Shown piece after piece: positions 1-8,645 of a stretch of 55,054 nucleotides of DNA. The notes beneath the pieces were generated by a model. It made no database searches and was not told the origin of the DNA. It saw nothing but the letters and a program-made list of their open reading frames with translations. The DNA is from Treponema sp. Lineage in GTDB: Bacteria; Spirochaetota; Spirochaetia; Treponematales; Treponemataceae. The stretch covers positions 1 through 55,054 of the forward strand of contig JAEEYO010000042.1 in the NCBI GenBank assembly GCA_016288205.1, read 5' to 3'. A program made the translations under genes and the position numbers. Each line of letters starts with the position of its first letter. Position 1 is the stretch's first letter.

Positions 1-141
1 CTGTCCGCCACGCCCCTTACCGCAGTCGCCGCCTCACCGAATCCCACGGTCTGATTCTGAATCTGCTCCTGCACGTTCCCAATGCTCAGACGGATGTTGG
101 TCATTGAATCCGAGACGGACGCGACGCTTTCCTTCATGTTC
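1..141. repeat. Terminal direct overlap, left copy (circular contig)
   Basis: Identical base for base to 54914-55054. A 141-base exact end overlap is what a k=141 de Bruijn assembler leaves on a closed circle. It lies in the MCP linker between HAMP and signalling domain, not in the highly conserved hairpin tip, and joining the copies keeps the MCP frame open. The true circle is therefore about 54,913 bp. Confidence 0.95.
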
Positions 142-1244
142 TTTGAAACCACGTCAAGGCTCGAGCTGGATTTTTTAATCGTCCCGATCATATCCTGCAA
201 TTTCTGCATGAAGTCGTTCAGGTATCCGACGATGTTGTGGAGCGACTTGAACGGAGTCTTTATATCTGTGTCAAGACGGCGGGTTAAATCAGCTTCCCCG
301 GACACAATGTTTTTTACGGTTCCGCGCACCTCGTCCAGTGGCTTGAAGAGAGAGTGCACTGAAATGGAAATCATCAGGACGGCCAAAAGAATCACCAGTA
401 TGGCAAAAGGAATGGCCGCGTTTCTGAAGAACTCCTTCACGGTAAACGGAACGAAAAGAACCATCTGCCATCTGAGCGAGTCAATCGGCGCAATCAGATA
501 TTCGCCCCTTGCCGTGGAAAGAATCGTCTCCTCCTCAGGATAAATATTTTCGGCGGAACGCAGGTCCGGCATGGCGTCGGTGATGGGAAGCTTGGACTCA
601 ATGTCCGAAAGATTCAATGAAGCGGAGACATCACCGTTGGAGTTGTACATGTACATGGTCACTCCGTCCTCAAGCGACTTGTACATGGAGTCCACGAAAT
701 CATTCAGCTCAACGCCGGTTCCCGTAATGCCCACGACCTTTTTTCCCGCGTCATAAACAAGCACATTTATCCACATGAAGGTCTTCTTCAGACCGATGTC
801 ATAGTCCACATAAAACTGGAACGGAAGATTCGCGTCTATCGTTGCCTGATACCAAGCGTTGCCCGGATCAGACTTGTCCACATTATAAACGAATTCCATG
901 TTTGAGTAGTATCGCAAATCCTTGTCGGAAATCCAGAATGTCCTGTGCGAGCTGAAAGAGTTCTGATAGGTCTTGAATTCCCTCAGCGCGTTCGCAAAAA
1001 TCTCGGGGTCGGAGGGGTTTTCCATGTAATCCACGACGGCGGGCGTATACCCAAGCTGTATGGCAAGCTTTTTCTCAGGCAGAAGACCGTTTTCCATCTC
1101 AAGGACTTTCGCATATTTTATCCTCTTGAGATTAGCATCCGCACTTTTCCTAAAGAGCATGACCGAAGCAAAAGAAACAGCAGCCAAACCAACAACAGCA
1201 AAAACAGAACCTAACAAAATCAGCGACTTGCTCGTGGATTTCAT
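1..1244 (-). CDS. Methyl-accepting chemotaxis protein, N-terminal part (continues at 54913)
   Basis: First ~415 residues of a 688-aa chemoreceptor whose gene crosses the join. I translated 1244 down to 1 by hand: no stop, and the frame continues into 54913-54091. Start ATG at 1244-1242 follows GGAGG at a 9-nt spacing. There is one membrane segment at about residues 8-28, a dCache-like periplasmic sensor (about 30-265; aromatic-rich WISDKDLRYY and WYQATID stretches as in Cache domains), a second membrane segment at about 272-292 and a HAMP-like region. It should sense an extracellular small molecule and signal to CheA/CheW, neither of which is encoded here, so it depends on chromosomal chemotaxis genes. 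The ligand cannot be predicted. Confidence 0.9.
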   Translation of the reverse strand, partial: MKSTSKSLILLGSVFAVVGLAAVSFASVMLFRKSADANLKRIKYAKVLEMENGLLPEKKLAIQLGYTPAVVDYMENPSDPEIFANALREFKTYQNSFSSHRTFWISDKDLRYYSNMEFVYNVDKSDPGNAWYQATIDANLPFQFYVDYDIGLKKTFMWINVLVYDAGKKVVGITGTGVELNDFVDSMYKSLEDGVTMYMYNSNGDVSASLNLSDIESKLPITDAMPDLRSAENIYPEEETILSTARGEYLIAPIDSLRWQMVLFVPFTVKEFFRNAAIPFAILVILLAVLMISISVHSLFKPLDEVRGTVKNIVSGEADLTRRLDTDIKTPFKSLHNIVGYLNDFMQKLQDMIGTIKKSSSSLDVVSKNMKESVASVSDSMTNIRLSIGNVQEQIQNQTVGFGEAATAVRGVAD

Positions 1245-1269
1245 TTATTTTTTTCCTCCATGAATAAGG

Positions 1270-1298
1270 ATTATATCACATTTTCCTTAATTGTACCA
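1270..1298 (-). promoter_or_regulatory. Probable promoter of the MCP gene
   Basis: Minus-strand TATAAT at 1275-1270, about 25 bp upstream of the MCP start. The -35 position 17 bp further up reads TGGTAC, a poor match, so an activator or an alternative sigma factor may be involved. Confidence 0.45.
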
Positions 1299-1348
1299 TG
1301 AAATTATGATTTTTTCACTACCCAAGAAGATAGTTTGATAGTTTTCTC

Positions 1349-2740
1349 CTATATTATACCCATGACCTTGGCATTCCACACGGCCTGGTTCGGAGATTTC
1401 GCCCCCAGCTTGGAGTAGATGTTCTTCATGTGGTACTTCACGGTGTTCACGGATATGAAAAAATACTCCCCGATTTCCTCCTTCGTCTTTCCGTGCTCCA
1501 GAAGCTTAAGCATGTCAATCTCCATCTGTGAGAAAGCTTCGTCACTCTTGCAAAGATTCTTGAGGTAAAGCGGCTGTGCAATCGCCATGCTCCTTGTGAG
1601 CTCCACCACCCTCATTATAAAAGCGTCAGACTTCCGCACCTTCAGCCAGTCAATCAGCAGGCTCAGCATCACCTCGCCCTCGTCCGCAATCAGCCTGTAG
1701 TATTTCCGCCGCCTCGCAATTTTTACCGCACGGTCCAGGGCCTCGAAAGCAAGCTCCTTCTCACCCGCGCTCCAAAGGCTCATCGCAATCAGCAAGTCAA
1801 TCTCGCACAGGTCCATGTGTCTCTTTCCTGCCTCAAGAAGCGGCCTGATTTTTTCGGCAAGGGCAACCACCGAGGGATACTTCCGCATCACTATGTAGCA
1901 CCTCATCTTCACCATGTATCGGTAAAGGTCGAGCATGTTGAAATTTGAGAATTCATCGGGCGCGTCGTGCTCCATCCATTTCCGGACATGCACATAATCA
2001 CCCTCGTAAAGCGCGAAGAGAGTCTCGGCGGCATCAATGTTGTAGGAGAATTCCGCCACACCGTTTTTCCTGATGAAGCTCCTGATTCCCTTGATGTAAC
2101 TCACGGCCTTCACCGTCCGTCCCTGCGTGAGAAGGATTTTCCCCATCAGATAAAGGGCTACGAAAAGGAACCTCTGCTCGTTTCTCTTGTCAAATTCCTT
2201 GACCGTCTGGCTCACGGAGACTTCCGCGACAAGCAAATCGCTCTGCTGATATTTATACTCCGCCACGCACAGCTTATGCATGACATTGACAAAATCCTTG
2301 CCGTAAAGGATTCCCGCGTATTCCATGAACTCATCCTTCTTCCGCTCCAAAAAGGGATAGAGCCTCGTGAAGTCGTTCACTCCGTTCAGAAGATATGGCC
2401 GCGACGCAGTGAGGATTATCCAGCCCAGGGACCTTCCCCAGCCTTTCACCTCCTCCAAAATCCCCATGAACTCCTTCCATCTGATTTCGGGATTCACGAG
2501 CAGACAGCCCTTCTTGATTATCTTCCACTCCTCCGGTATCAGCTCCAGAATCTTCCTCGCCTCGGAAAGCCTTCCGTCCATTACATAGCAGATGTAGACC
2601 CCGGTAATTAAAATTGGATTCTTCTCCAGATCTTTTTCCGTAAGTGCATAAAAATCTTCCCTTATGTTCCTGAGATCCACGAGATAAAATGAATCCGGCA
2701 TCAGCATTAATTTTTCAGTCAGTTCCTCGGGCGTAAGCAT
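1349..2740 (-). CDS. LuxR-family transcriptional regulator with MalT-like helical region
   Basis: 463-aa DNA-binding regulator. The last ~65 residues are a LuxR/FixJ-type helix-turn-helix (LLEHGKTKEEIGEYF, then SVNTVKYHMKNIYSKLG). The preceding ~390 residues are helical and repeat-like, as in the TPR region of MalT-type (LAL) activators, but the N-terminal P-loop ATPase of that family is absent. Start: a longer reading frame begins at 2761, but its ATG overlaps the -10 box (2765-2760). The ATG at 2740 has AAGGAG six bases upstream and fits a short leader, so I chose it. It lies between a permease and the MCP on the same strand and probably controls one or both; the signal is unknown. Confidence 0.85.
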   Translation of the reverse strand: MLTPEELTEKLMLMPDSFYLVDLRNIREDFYALTEKDLEKNPILITGVYICYVMDGRLSEARKILELIPEEWKIIKKGCLLVNPEIRWKEFMGILEEVKGWGRSLGWIILTASRPYLLNGVNDFTRLYPFLERKKDEFMEYAGILYGKDFVNVMHKLCVAEYKYQQSDLLVAEVSVSQTVKEFDKRNEQRFLFVALYLMGKILLTQGRTVKAVSYIKGIRSFIRKNGVAEFSYNIDAAETLFALYEGDYVHVRKWMEHDAPDEFSNFNMLDLYRYMVKMRCYIVMRKYPSVVALAEKIRPLLEAGKRHMDLCEIDLLIAMSLWSAGEKELAFEALDRAVKIARRRKYYRLIADEGEVMLSLLIDWLKVRKSDAFIMRVVELTRSMAIAQPLYLKNLCKSDEAFSQMEIDMLKLLEHGKTKEEIGEYFFISVNTVKYHMKNIYSKLGAKSPNQAVWNAKVMGII

Positions 2741-2759
2741 CCGTCTCTCCTTTTCTTCC

Positions 2760-2788
2760 ATTATATAGCAGGATTTTTAGGAAAGCAA
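2760..2788 (-). promoter_or_regulatory. Promoter of the LuxR-type regulator
   Basis: TTGCTT at 2788-2783, 17-bp spacer, TATAAT at 2765-2760. Transcription would start near 2754, leaving a short leader that contains the AAGGAG used by the ATG at 2740. Confidence 0.7.
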
Positions 2789-2833
2789 GTTTTTTGTTCA
2801 GGTCAGTTTTTTCTTAAACCCACCGATCGGTTT

Positions 2834-3958
2834 TTATCTGCACAAAAGGAACTGCGGAATTACGATGATTGCGAAGAAAATCAGGCTGATAATCTGGAAG
2901 GTCCTGATGAAGGCAAGAGTCTTTCCCGGATACGACCTTACGTAAATCCTCAGGTTGATTACGCTCGCAAGACTTCCGATTATGGAGCACAGGCCCGCGC
3001 TGTCAAGTCCGTAAAGCAATGCCCTGAGATTTTTTGTAAACGGCCACAGGACAATGCTCGCCGGCACGTTTGAAATCACCTGGCTCAGGAGAATGCTCCA
3101 CCAGTACTCATTTCCCGTCACGTTCCTTGAGAGAAAGCCTGCGATGGCGGGATTGCTGCAGATTGACGAGCTGAAGATGAAAAAACACAGGAAGGTCAGA
3201 AGAAGCACGTAGTCGGTCTTGAGGAGAATCTTCGGATCAAAAATCAAAAGCAGGACAAAAACAGCCCCGGCAAGATAAGGCCAGAGATTCGTCCTTGTCA
3301 CGATTGACGCTATGATCGCGATGAAAAGGATTACGTGAACGGCCTTTTTTTTCGGGTCGGATTTTTTCTCATCCTCCACTTTCTCGCTCTCAATCCTTTC
3401 GCCAAGATTTTTGCGGTACAGAAAAAGAATGAAGATGTAGAGCAGCACCGCGCTTCCAATCCACAAGGGAAGCATGGTCAGAAGAAAGTCCTGCACCGGG
3501 ATTCCGCTCCTCGTAAAAAGATACAGGTTCTGCGGACTTCCAAACGGCATCAGAAGGCTTCCACGGATTGCGGCGATGTTCTCCAGAGTGAGCACCGGGA
3601 TGATGTATTTTTCCTTCTGTCCCGCGCGGAAAAGGATTATCGTGAGCGGAACAAAAATTATGAGCGACACGTCGTTGGTCACGAACATGGACGAGAAGAA
3701 CACGGAGTAAACGAAAAACACCGTGAGTCTCCTCATGGAACTTATGCCCGAAGTGAGCCGGATGATCGGAGCAAAAATATTGTGCGTCTTGAATCCCTCC
3801 AGCACGGAGAGAAGCATGAAAAGCGTGGCAAGCGTGTGCCAGTCAATTGACGAAAGAAGCTCCTTGCTCGGCGGAGTAATGAAAAGCGAGATGATTGCGA
3901 CGGCAAGTGAAACGGTGAGCATGGGCTCTTTTTTTAGGAATGCGCTAAGTTTGTTCAT
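2834..3958 (-). CDS. ArsB/NhaD/SLC13-type anion permease
   Basis: 374-aa integral inner-membrane protein of the ion-transporter superfamily that includes ArsB, NhaD and citrate/dicarboxylate carriers. About ten hydrophobic segments are visible. The family hallmarks are an early DWHTLATLFMLLSVLEG helix, FVTNDVSLIIFVPLTI and a polar re-entrant region SLLMPFGSPQNLYL. It is slightly shorter than the usual 400-430 aa of the family. Start ATG has AGAGGA five bases upstream. Substrate cannot be assigned: arsenite, a dicarboxylate or Na+/H+ exchange are all possible, and no arsR/arsC neighbour favours arsenite. Confidence 0.8.
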   Translation of the reverse strand: MNKLSAFLKKEPMLTVSLAVAIISLFITPPSKELLSSIDWHTLATLFMLLSVLEGFKTHNIFAPIIRLTSGISSMRRLTVFFVYSVFFSSMFVTNDVSLIIFVPLTIILFRAGQKEKYIIPVLTLENIAAIRGSLLMPFGSPQNLYLFTRSGIPVQDFLLTMLPLWIGSAVLLYIFILFLYRKNLGERIESEKVEDEKKSDPKKKAVHVILFIAIIASIVTRTNLWPYLAGAVFVLLLIFDPKILLKTDYVLLLTFLCFFIFSSSICSNPAIAGFLSRNVTGNEYWWSILLSQVISNVPASIVLWPFTKNLRALLYGLDSAGLCSIIGSLASVINLRIYVRSYPGKTLAFIRTFQIISLIFFAIIVIPQFLLCR

Positions 3959-3973
3959 TTTTTCCTCTGCGAC

Positions 3974-4002
3974 ATTCTACTGAAAAAGCATTGTCGTTGC
4001 AA
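3974..4002 (-). promoter_or_regulatory. Promoter of the permease gene
   Basis: TTGCAA at 4002-3997, 17-bp spacer, TAGAAT at 3979-3974 on the minus strand, 15 bp upstream of the permease ATG. The ribosome-binding site AGAGG lies in between. Confidence 0.7.
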
Positions 4003-4022
4003 GTGGTGAGCCACACGGAGTT

Positions 4023-5444
4023 TTACTCCAGATTAATTTTCCAAATTCTGTTTCCTTCTATATAATAAGCGGATTTTTCATCGAAGGAAGCCTTGTAAAG
4101 TTTTCCGTCATGGCATAGAATTCCTCCGAAAAAATCACCGATGTTTGAGAAATACAAATAGGCATCGCTTTCAGGCACAAGTCTGGGAGCAAAGACCACG
4201 GGAGAATTCTTGAACTCAAGCACATCTCCGTTTACGTTCAGAGTGTCGAAATTGCCTCCCATAATGAAAATGAATCTGTCCCCAAGCATCTCAAAATCGG
4301 TGAAGAACAAACGCCTGTCAGTTTCGTAAATCAGATTGCCGTCAACATAAAGACCGCATTTGTCGTAGTCAGTTCTCGCGCTCCAGACCGCATGACCGTG
4401 CATGTCAAAACAAATATCATCGACAGCCGTATACGGACCGAATCTTCCCGCAGGGCATGAAATCCACTTTCTGGCAAACAACGGATGGGAGTATTCCTCA
4501 TCAGACTTATCCGCTTCCGACTTCATCTCTGCCTTTATCTCTCCGTCCTTCAGTAAAAACGCGATCTCATCTCCGTATGCTACCGTGAGAAGCCGAATGG
4601 AAACACAGTGCCCATCAGCAAGAGTACTTCCAATGACAACGGATTTATCGCACTCTGAGACATCAATTTCCCTGAGGATTTTTCCGTCGCAAATCAAATA
4701 AGATTTCTCCAAATCCATGGAGTCTGCAATGTAATACGCCCTTCCGTCCTTTGTGCAATAAAGGTCTATGCAATTATACGCTTCGGAATCTTTTCCGTCC
4801 ACGCAGAGATGATATCCTGAGGACTCCTCCTCGCACCAAGTATAGCGAAAAACATCGGTCTCAGAGAATATAATGCCGGAGTCCACTGACTTAAAAGGCC
4901 CGCGCCTCTCACCATCCGTCCAGACATAATCGGCTCCATTTTCATGGACACAAAAACAGAGACTTCCGTTCTTTTTCCACTGAATGAAATCCGGCTCTTT
5001 TTCAAACGGTCCGTATTTTTTGTCTTTTGTAATCATGTACCAGCCGTCGGTTTCCTTCGCATATAAAAAATAATTTCCCTGATTGTTCATAAAATAAAAA
5101 AGATACACGTCATCATAGCATCCTGTTTCCTTTCCGTTCAGAACAAGGTGATATTTTCCCTCCGGCTCATGATAAACATAGGCAAAGTTTTTTTCACAGT
5201 GCGCCATAAAATAAGGCATCTCTTTAAACGGCCCAATTTGTTTTCTGTCCACATTTATGAAAAACTTATCTCCCTTTTTATAAGAGTAATAAAACTTCTC
5301 GCCCTCATGTGAAAATCTCAGGACGGAATCCTCGCCCACGCCTTTGGGGAGCTTACCGACAACCTTACCCAGTGGTGCCGCGAAAACCTGCAGGGCGCAA
5401 AAAGCGAACATAAAAACAAGCGGTATTTTTTTATTTCTGAACAA
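4023..5444 (-). CDS. Secreted repeat protein, WG-like/beta-propeller type, unknown function
   Basis: 473 aa with a clear Sec signal peptide (MFRNKK, hydrophobic stretch, cleavage after VFA-A). The mature part is built from repeats of roughly 45-50 residues with the pattern Y-x-V-x-x-(D/N)G-(K/R)-x-x-GP(F/Y)-x-x-V, for example KKYGPFEKEPDF and ERRGPFKSVDS. This resembles WG-type or beta-propeller repeats. The start overlaps the end of the GGDEF gene by 14 nt, so translation is coupled to the diguanylate cyclase. That suggests an exported partner or output of the c-di-GMP module, but no function can be stated. Confidence 0.75.
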   Translation of the reverse strand: MFRNKKIPLVFMFAFCALQVFAAPLGKVVGKLPKGVGEDSVLRFSHEGEKFYYSYKKGDKFFINVDRKQIGPFKEMPYFMAHCEKNFAYVYHEPEGKYHLVLNGKETGCYDDVYLFYFMNNQGNYFLYAKETDGWYMITKDKKYGPFEKEPDFIQWKKNGSLCFCVHENGADYVWTDGERRGPFKSVDSGIIFSETDVFRYTWCEEESSGYHLCVDGKDSEAYNCIDLYCTKDGRAYYIADSMDLEKSYLICDGKILREIDVSECDKSVVIGSTLADGHCVSIRLLTVAYGDEIAFLLKDGEIKAEMKSEADKSDEEYSHPLFARKWISCPAGRFGPYTAVDDICFDMHGHAVWSARTDYDKCGLYVDGNLIYETDRRLFFTDFEMLGDRFIFIMGGNFDTLNVNGDVLEFKNSPVVFAPRLVPESDAYLYFSNIGDFFGGILCHDGKLYKASFDEKSAYYIEGNRIWKINLE

Positions 5445-6762
5445 TGATCCCTCCGAAATACTCAGGCTCTCCGTTGCTGTCAGTCAGAACAAAACCCCTG
5501 GTGGAAAGAATCACATAGGTTCCGTCGGCTTTGCGCGCGCGATAAGAAATTGGCCGCAACTCCGCATTTCCGCTCAGAGCAGCGTCCACGGCTTCCCTGT
5601 AGATTTTCATATCATCCGGGTGAACACATTCCTGCCAGAAATTATCCGCATGGTACAAATACTCGGAGCTCATGCCAAAATCCGCCACCATCGAAAATGA
5701 CCATCTGGAAAAATCATGCCGCATGTCATTCAGATAAATATAGCCCTCTCCGGCCACGGTATACAAAGCTCCAAAAAGCGCGTCCAAGAGCCTCTTTCTT
5801 TCCTCGGTAATAGGAACCTCCAGTCTTTCCATCTCCCTGAAGCCTTCCTTGATATGAGCCGCTTTCAGCTCGTCCTTGTTCTCATACATGAGTCTGTCGG
5901 CTCTCTCGAAAACAGAGGAAAATCCGGTGTCCTTTCCTTCCTCATAAACCGCAATGCCGCACGCAACCACGGGGCCAGAACGAGCGCGTCCATTCGCAAC
6001 AGACTCTTTCCTGAGCTTATCAAACAGACGCTCACGTCTTTCAAAATCACGTCCGCTTATGACCGCGACAAACTCATCTCCGCCAATTCTGAAAACCGGG
6101 CTGTGCATGAAAATATTGCAAATCATGCGGCTTGTCGTCTGAATCGCCTCGTCTCCGAAACTGTGTCCCCTTGTGTCGTTGATAAGCTTCAAGTCGTTCA
6201 TATCACACATTACGACGCCAAACTGAAATTTGGAGTCAGAGTTCAGCTTTTCGTCTATCATCGCCGTGTATTCCTTGAACGCGTTTTTGTTCTTCACTCC
6301 GGTCAGCTCATCAAGCCTGGCCATACGTTCCGCGGACTGGAAATTTCTCTCCAGCTCCTCCCGTTTCTGGAACTCTTCCTCTATGTTTTCCAGGCAGCAT
6401 ATAACGTGCTTCTTGTCATCGCTGAGAAGCTCTATGTGCCTCATGTGAACGATTTTTCCGTCGATGATCAGCCGGTAGACAACCGTGTATGTACCGTCCT
6501 TTGACAGCCTTTCCAGCATCAAATTTCTGTCATAAATCTGCCGCACAAATTCCAAATCTCCGGGATGGACGCATCTGATCGCATTCATCATCGTGTCAGC
6601 GAAAAAATCCTCGCCCTCCTTGGGAATTCCAAGCTTCTCAAAGTGCGGAAGGGATACAATCTCCTTGTAATGGTCGGTCTCAATATCCACATAATAAACG
6701 CTGTCAAAATGTTTTGTCAGAGTAAGCGCAATCTGATTAAATACATCCTGTATAGAGTCCAC
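5431..6762 (-). CDS. PAS-GGDEF-PAS diguanylate cyclase
   Basis: 443-aa cytoplasmic enzyme predicted to make cyclic di-GMP from two GTP. An N-terminal PAS_3-like domain (about residues 15-130, with CVHPGD) precedes a GGDEF domain (about 145-310) with the opening LDELTGVKNKNAF and an intact RIGGDEFVAV active site. A second PAS_3-like domain (about 330-443, CVHPDDMKIYREAV) follows, which is an unusual C-terminal position. I see no RxxD inhibitory site upstream of GGDEF and no EAL domain. Start is GTG (6762-6760) with GGGAG seven bases upstream. It overlaps the following secreted-repeat gene by 14 nt. Confidence 0.9.
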   Translation of the reverse strand: MDSIQDVFNQIALTLTKHFDSVYYVDIETDHYKEIVSLPHFEKLGIPKEGEDFFADTMMNAIRCVHPGDLEFVRQIYDRNLMLERLSKDGTYTVVYRLIIDGKIVHMRHIELLSDDKKHVICCLENIEEEFQKREELERNFQSAERMARLDELTGVKNKNAFKEYTAMIDEKLNSDSKFQFGVVMCDMNDLKLINDTRGHSFGDEAIQTTSRMICNIFMHSPVFRIGGDEFVAVISGRDFERRERLFDKLRKESVANGRARSGPVVACGIAVYEEGKDTGFSSVFERADRLMYENKDELKAAHIKEGFREMERLEVPITEERKRLLDALFGALYTVAGEGYIYLNDMRHDFSRWSFSMVADFGMSSEYLYHADNFWQECVHPDDMKIYREAVDAALSGNAELRPISYRARKADGTYVILSTRGFVLTDSNGEPEYFGGIIVQK

Positions 6763-7060
6763 GTTTTTCTCCCTGCTTCCTTAAAAAGCCGCTCCATCAG
6801 TACATTAAATGAAATCTTCTATTATATCTATCCCTATGATATAAATTTTCGGATTACAATGCTACCCCCTAAATAAGAATTCTTAAAATATAGGATGAAA
6901 AAGATTACGCGGATGATATGAAATAGCCGCAATTACAAGATTTTTCGACAGATTAAGATTGCATCAACATTGTATAAATATGCACTCGCAAAATTTTACA
7001 TTTAATTAATCTTAAACACCATTATACAATGCGCGCCCTTCTCGAGATTTTGCCTTAACA
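6763..7060. other. Intergenic region upstream of the GGDEF gene
   Basis: AT-rich, no credible reading frame. It holds the GGDEF -10 box and, near 6980, a TATAAA on the plus strand. I see no further repeat or gene here. Confidence 0.5.
6821..6826 (-). promoter_or_regulatory. Likely -10 box for the GGDEF gene
   Basis: TATAAT on the minus strand about 60 bp upstream of the GTG start. The -35 region is AT-rich without a good hexamer. Confidence 0.4.
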
Positions 7061-7076
7061 GTCTATATTTTTAGAC
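7061..7076. promoter_or_regulatory. Palindrome GTCTA-N6-TAGAC, left copy
   Basis: Perfect 5-bp arms around tatttt. An identically built palindrome lies at 7483-7498, so the two bracket the A+C-rich island upstream of repA. They look like operators for a dimeric regulator or control sites for replication; the binding protein is unknown. Confidence 0.5.
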
Positions 7077-7079
7077 ACA

Positions 7080-7480
7080 AAAAGATAGTCGGACACACCT
7101 TTTCGCACCAAAAATTTGGCAGCACCGCACAAACACCCCCCAGAACAAGCTCCGGAGCCCAAAAAACCAGGAAGCCAAGCCAAAACCAGCCAAAAACGCC
7201 CGGCAAATTCCCGCAAAAAGACCATAAATACAGATATTGAAACAAAATTCACTCGACTGGTACACGAATTTCACACCCAGAACACAACTTCACGCACAAA
7301 AGCTCCCGCACACGTACCAGAAACAACCCCGATCCGCTGGAAAACTCAAGAAACCAAAACACGGATGAAAATCAAGTCCCTAGAATCATTCTCCACTAAA
7401 CGCGTAAAACCTAGGAAAATCACAACAAAATCCGGCGCATTAAAACCTGAAAAACCGCCGATAGTAGGTAAATTCTATAT
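7080..7480. other. Strand-asymmetric A+C-rich island upstream of repA
   Basis: For about 400 bp the plus strand is dominated by A and C. By hand I count about 37 T in 7141-7440, and only one T in 7141-7200. Stop codons are therefore scarce on the minus strand, which creates several overlapping spurious frames, and a 126-aa Pro/Lys/Thr-rich frame on the plus strand (7116-7496) with no good ribosome-binding site. Such bias fits a replication-associated or RNA-templating segment better than a protein gene. No known element recognised. Confidence 0.5.
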
Positions 7481-7482
7481 AA

Positions 7483-7498
7483 GTCTACTTTTATAGAC
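7483..7498. promoter_or_regulatory. Palindrome GTCTA-N6-TAGAC, right copy
   Basis: Same arms and same 6-bp centre length as 7061-7076. It lies 70 bp upstream of the repA -35 box, a position suited to control of rep transcription. Confidence 0.5.
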
Positions 7499-7567
7499 TA
7501 TAAAAACATGTATTATCCGCTTAGCCAAGAGATTTTTCACGTCCTGGAAAATTTATCGGAAAACCAT

Positions 7568-7596
7568 TTGCACAAAATCCTAAAATGTGGTATAAT
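7568..7596 (+). promoter_or_regulatory. Promoter of repA
   Basis: TTGCAC (7568-7573), 17-bp spacer, TATAAT (7591-7596). The leader of about 45 nt includes a small inverted repeat GTACA-tat-tTGTAC (7613-7625) that could be an operator, and GGGGG before the ATG. Confidence 0.8.
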
Positions 7597-7649
7597 GTAT
7601 ATTATAAATGGTGTACATATTTGTACCGTATACACGTGGGGGATAAAAA

Positions 7650-8645
7650 ATGTCAGAAACGCTCTATCCGCTTTCTATGGATTCTAACCAAAATTCGCTG
7701 ATAAATTCTGTGGAAAAACCTCGCCGGGGATTCATACCCAGTATTTTCATCTCAGCAGCCCTTCCCCTCCGGGATGTCAAAAAAACACTTTTCGACAGAA
7801 AATACAACAACATTACCCTTCACCTCAGCAGCCCCAACATGGTCCCTTATGGAAAATACGGAAGGCTACTCCTGTCCGTCCTCACAACCCATGCCGTGCA
7901 GGCGAAGAACAATCTTAACCCTGACGGAACAATAACTATCCGATACGACTCCCTGCAGAACCTTCTTGACGAAATGCAGCTTCTGAAACAGAGAGGCGGA
8001 GATGTCATGGAGCAGCTGAACAGATTCAAGTCGGCGACTTTCGTTTATGAAGAGGAAAATGTCGTCATGGCCCAAAAGAGTCTCTTCCCGGAATATTTCC
8101 CGGAAGCCGACAAAGGCCTCGTTCAAGGCAAAAAGATTACGACGGGAAACATAATGTTCATGGACGGGCTGCAATACGTCGAGCTTGACGACGGCTCCAA
8201 TGACAAAAGATCCATCTCATTCACAATAATCCTGAACAACAAATTCGTGGATCTCTGCAAAAAGCACTCCGTCCCCATCGATTACACGGTTTATAAGGAA
8301 ATTTCAAGCGCAATGGGCAAAGACCTCTATGCATGGCTCGTATACAGGAACAACTGGATAAGCAACGAGGGATTATTCATACCCAGAGCAAGCATGGTAG
8401 CCCAATTCAGCGGAAAAACCGACAAAGACCAGGACAGGGCCAACTTTAAATATATCGTCGAACAAATTCAGCAAATAAAATCCAAATATTATCCTGACTT
8501 AAAATTCACAGTTGACCGAGACTTCCTGGGAATCACCCTCTACAAGTCTCCGCAGATCATGGCGCCGAAGGACACGCGCTATGTTCTTGTCACAAGCGGA
8601 ATAAATAAACCAGAGCCACCATTCCAGTTGGAAAACTGCCCCTGA
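7650..8645 (+). CDS. repA: RepA_C-family plasmid replication initiator
   Basis: 331-aa initiator resembling the plasmid RepA family (Pfam RepA_C, as in IncW-type RepA). The region around residues 70-90 (YGKYGRLLLSVLTTHAVQ) matches the family's conserved helix, followed by SFTIILNNKFVDLCKKHSVP and KDLYAWLVYRNNWI at about 200-235, the typical core. It should bind the ACAAACTGTTAC iterons and recruit host DnaA/helicase. Start ATG is preceded by GGGGG at an 8-nt spacing and a strong promoter. The main iteron cluster is 6-7 kb away rather than adjacent, which is unusual. One iteron copy lies at 9407. Confidence 0.85.
   Translation: MSETLYPLSMDSNQNSLINSVEKPRRGFIPSIFISAALPLRDVKKTLFDRKYNNITLHLSSPNMVPYGKYGRLLLSVLTTHAVQAKNNLNPDGTITIRYDSLQNLLDEMQLLKQRGGDVMEQLNRFKSATFVYEEENVVMAQKSLFPEYFPEADKGLVQGKKITTGNIMFMDGLQYVELDDGSNDKRSISFTIILNNKFVDLCKKHSVPIDYTVYKEISSAMGKDLYAWLVYRNNWISNEGLFIPRASMVAQFSGKTDKDQDRANFKYIVEQIQQIKSKYYPDLKFTVDRDFLGITLYKSPQIMAPKDTRYVLVTSGINKPEPPFQLENCP

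Noticed and set aside
7055..7274. Three overlapping minus-strand frames of 60-67 aa
   Set aside because: They exist in all three frames at once only because the A+C-rich plus strand leaves few stops on the minus strand; no ribosome-binding site.
7116..7496. 126-aa plus-strand frame rich in Pro, Lys and Thr
   Set aside because: Composition follows the A+C bias of the DNA, there is no Shine-Dalgarno sequence and it ends in the palindrome before the repA promoter. Kept only as part of the island.
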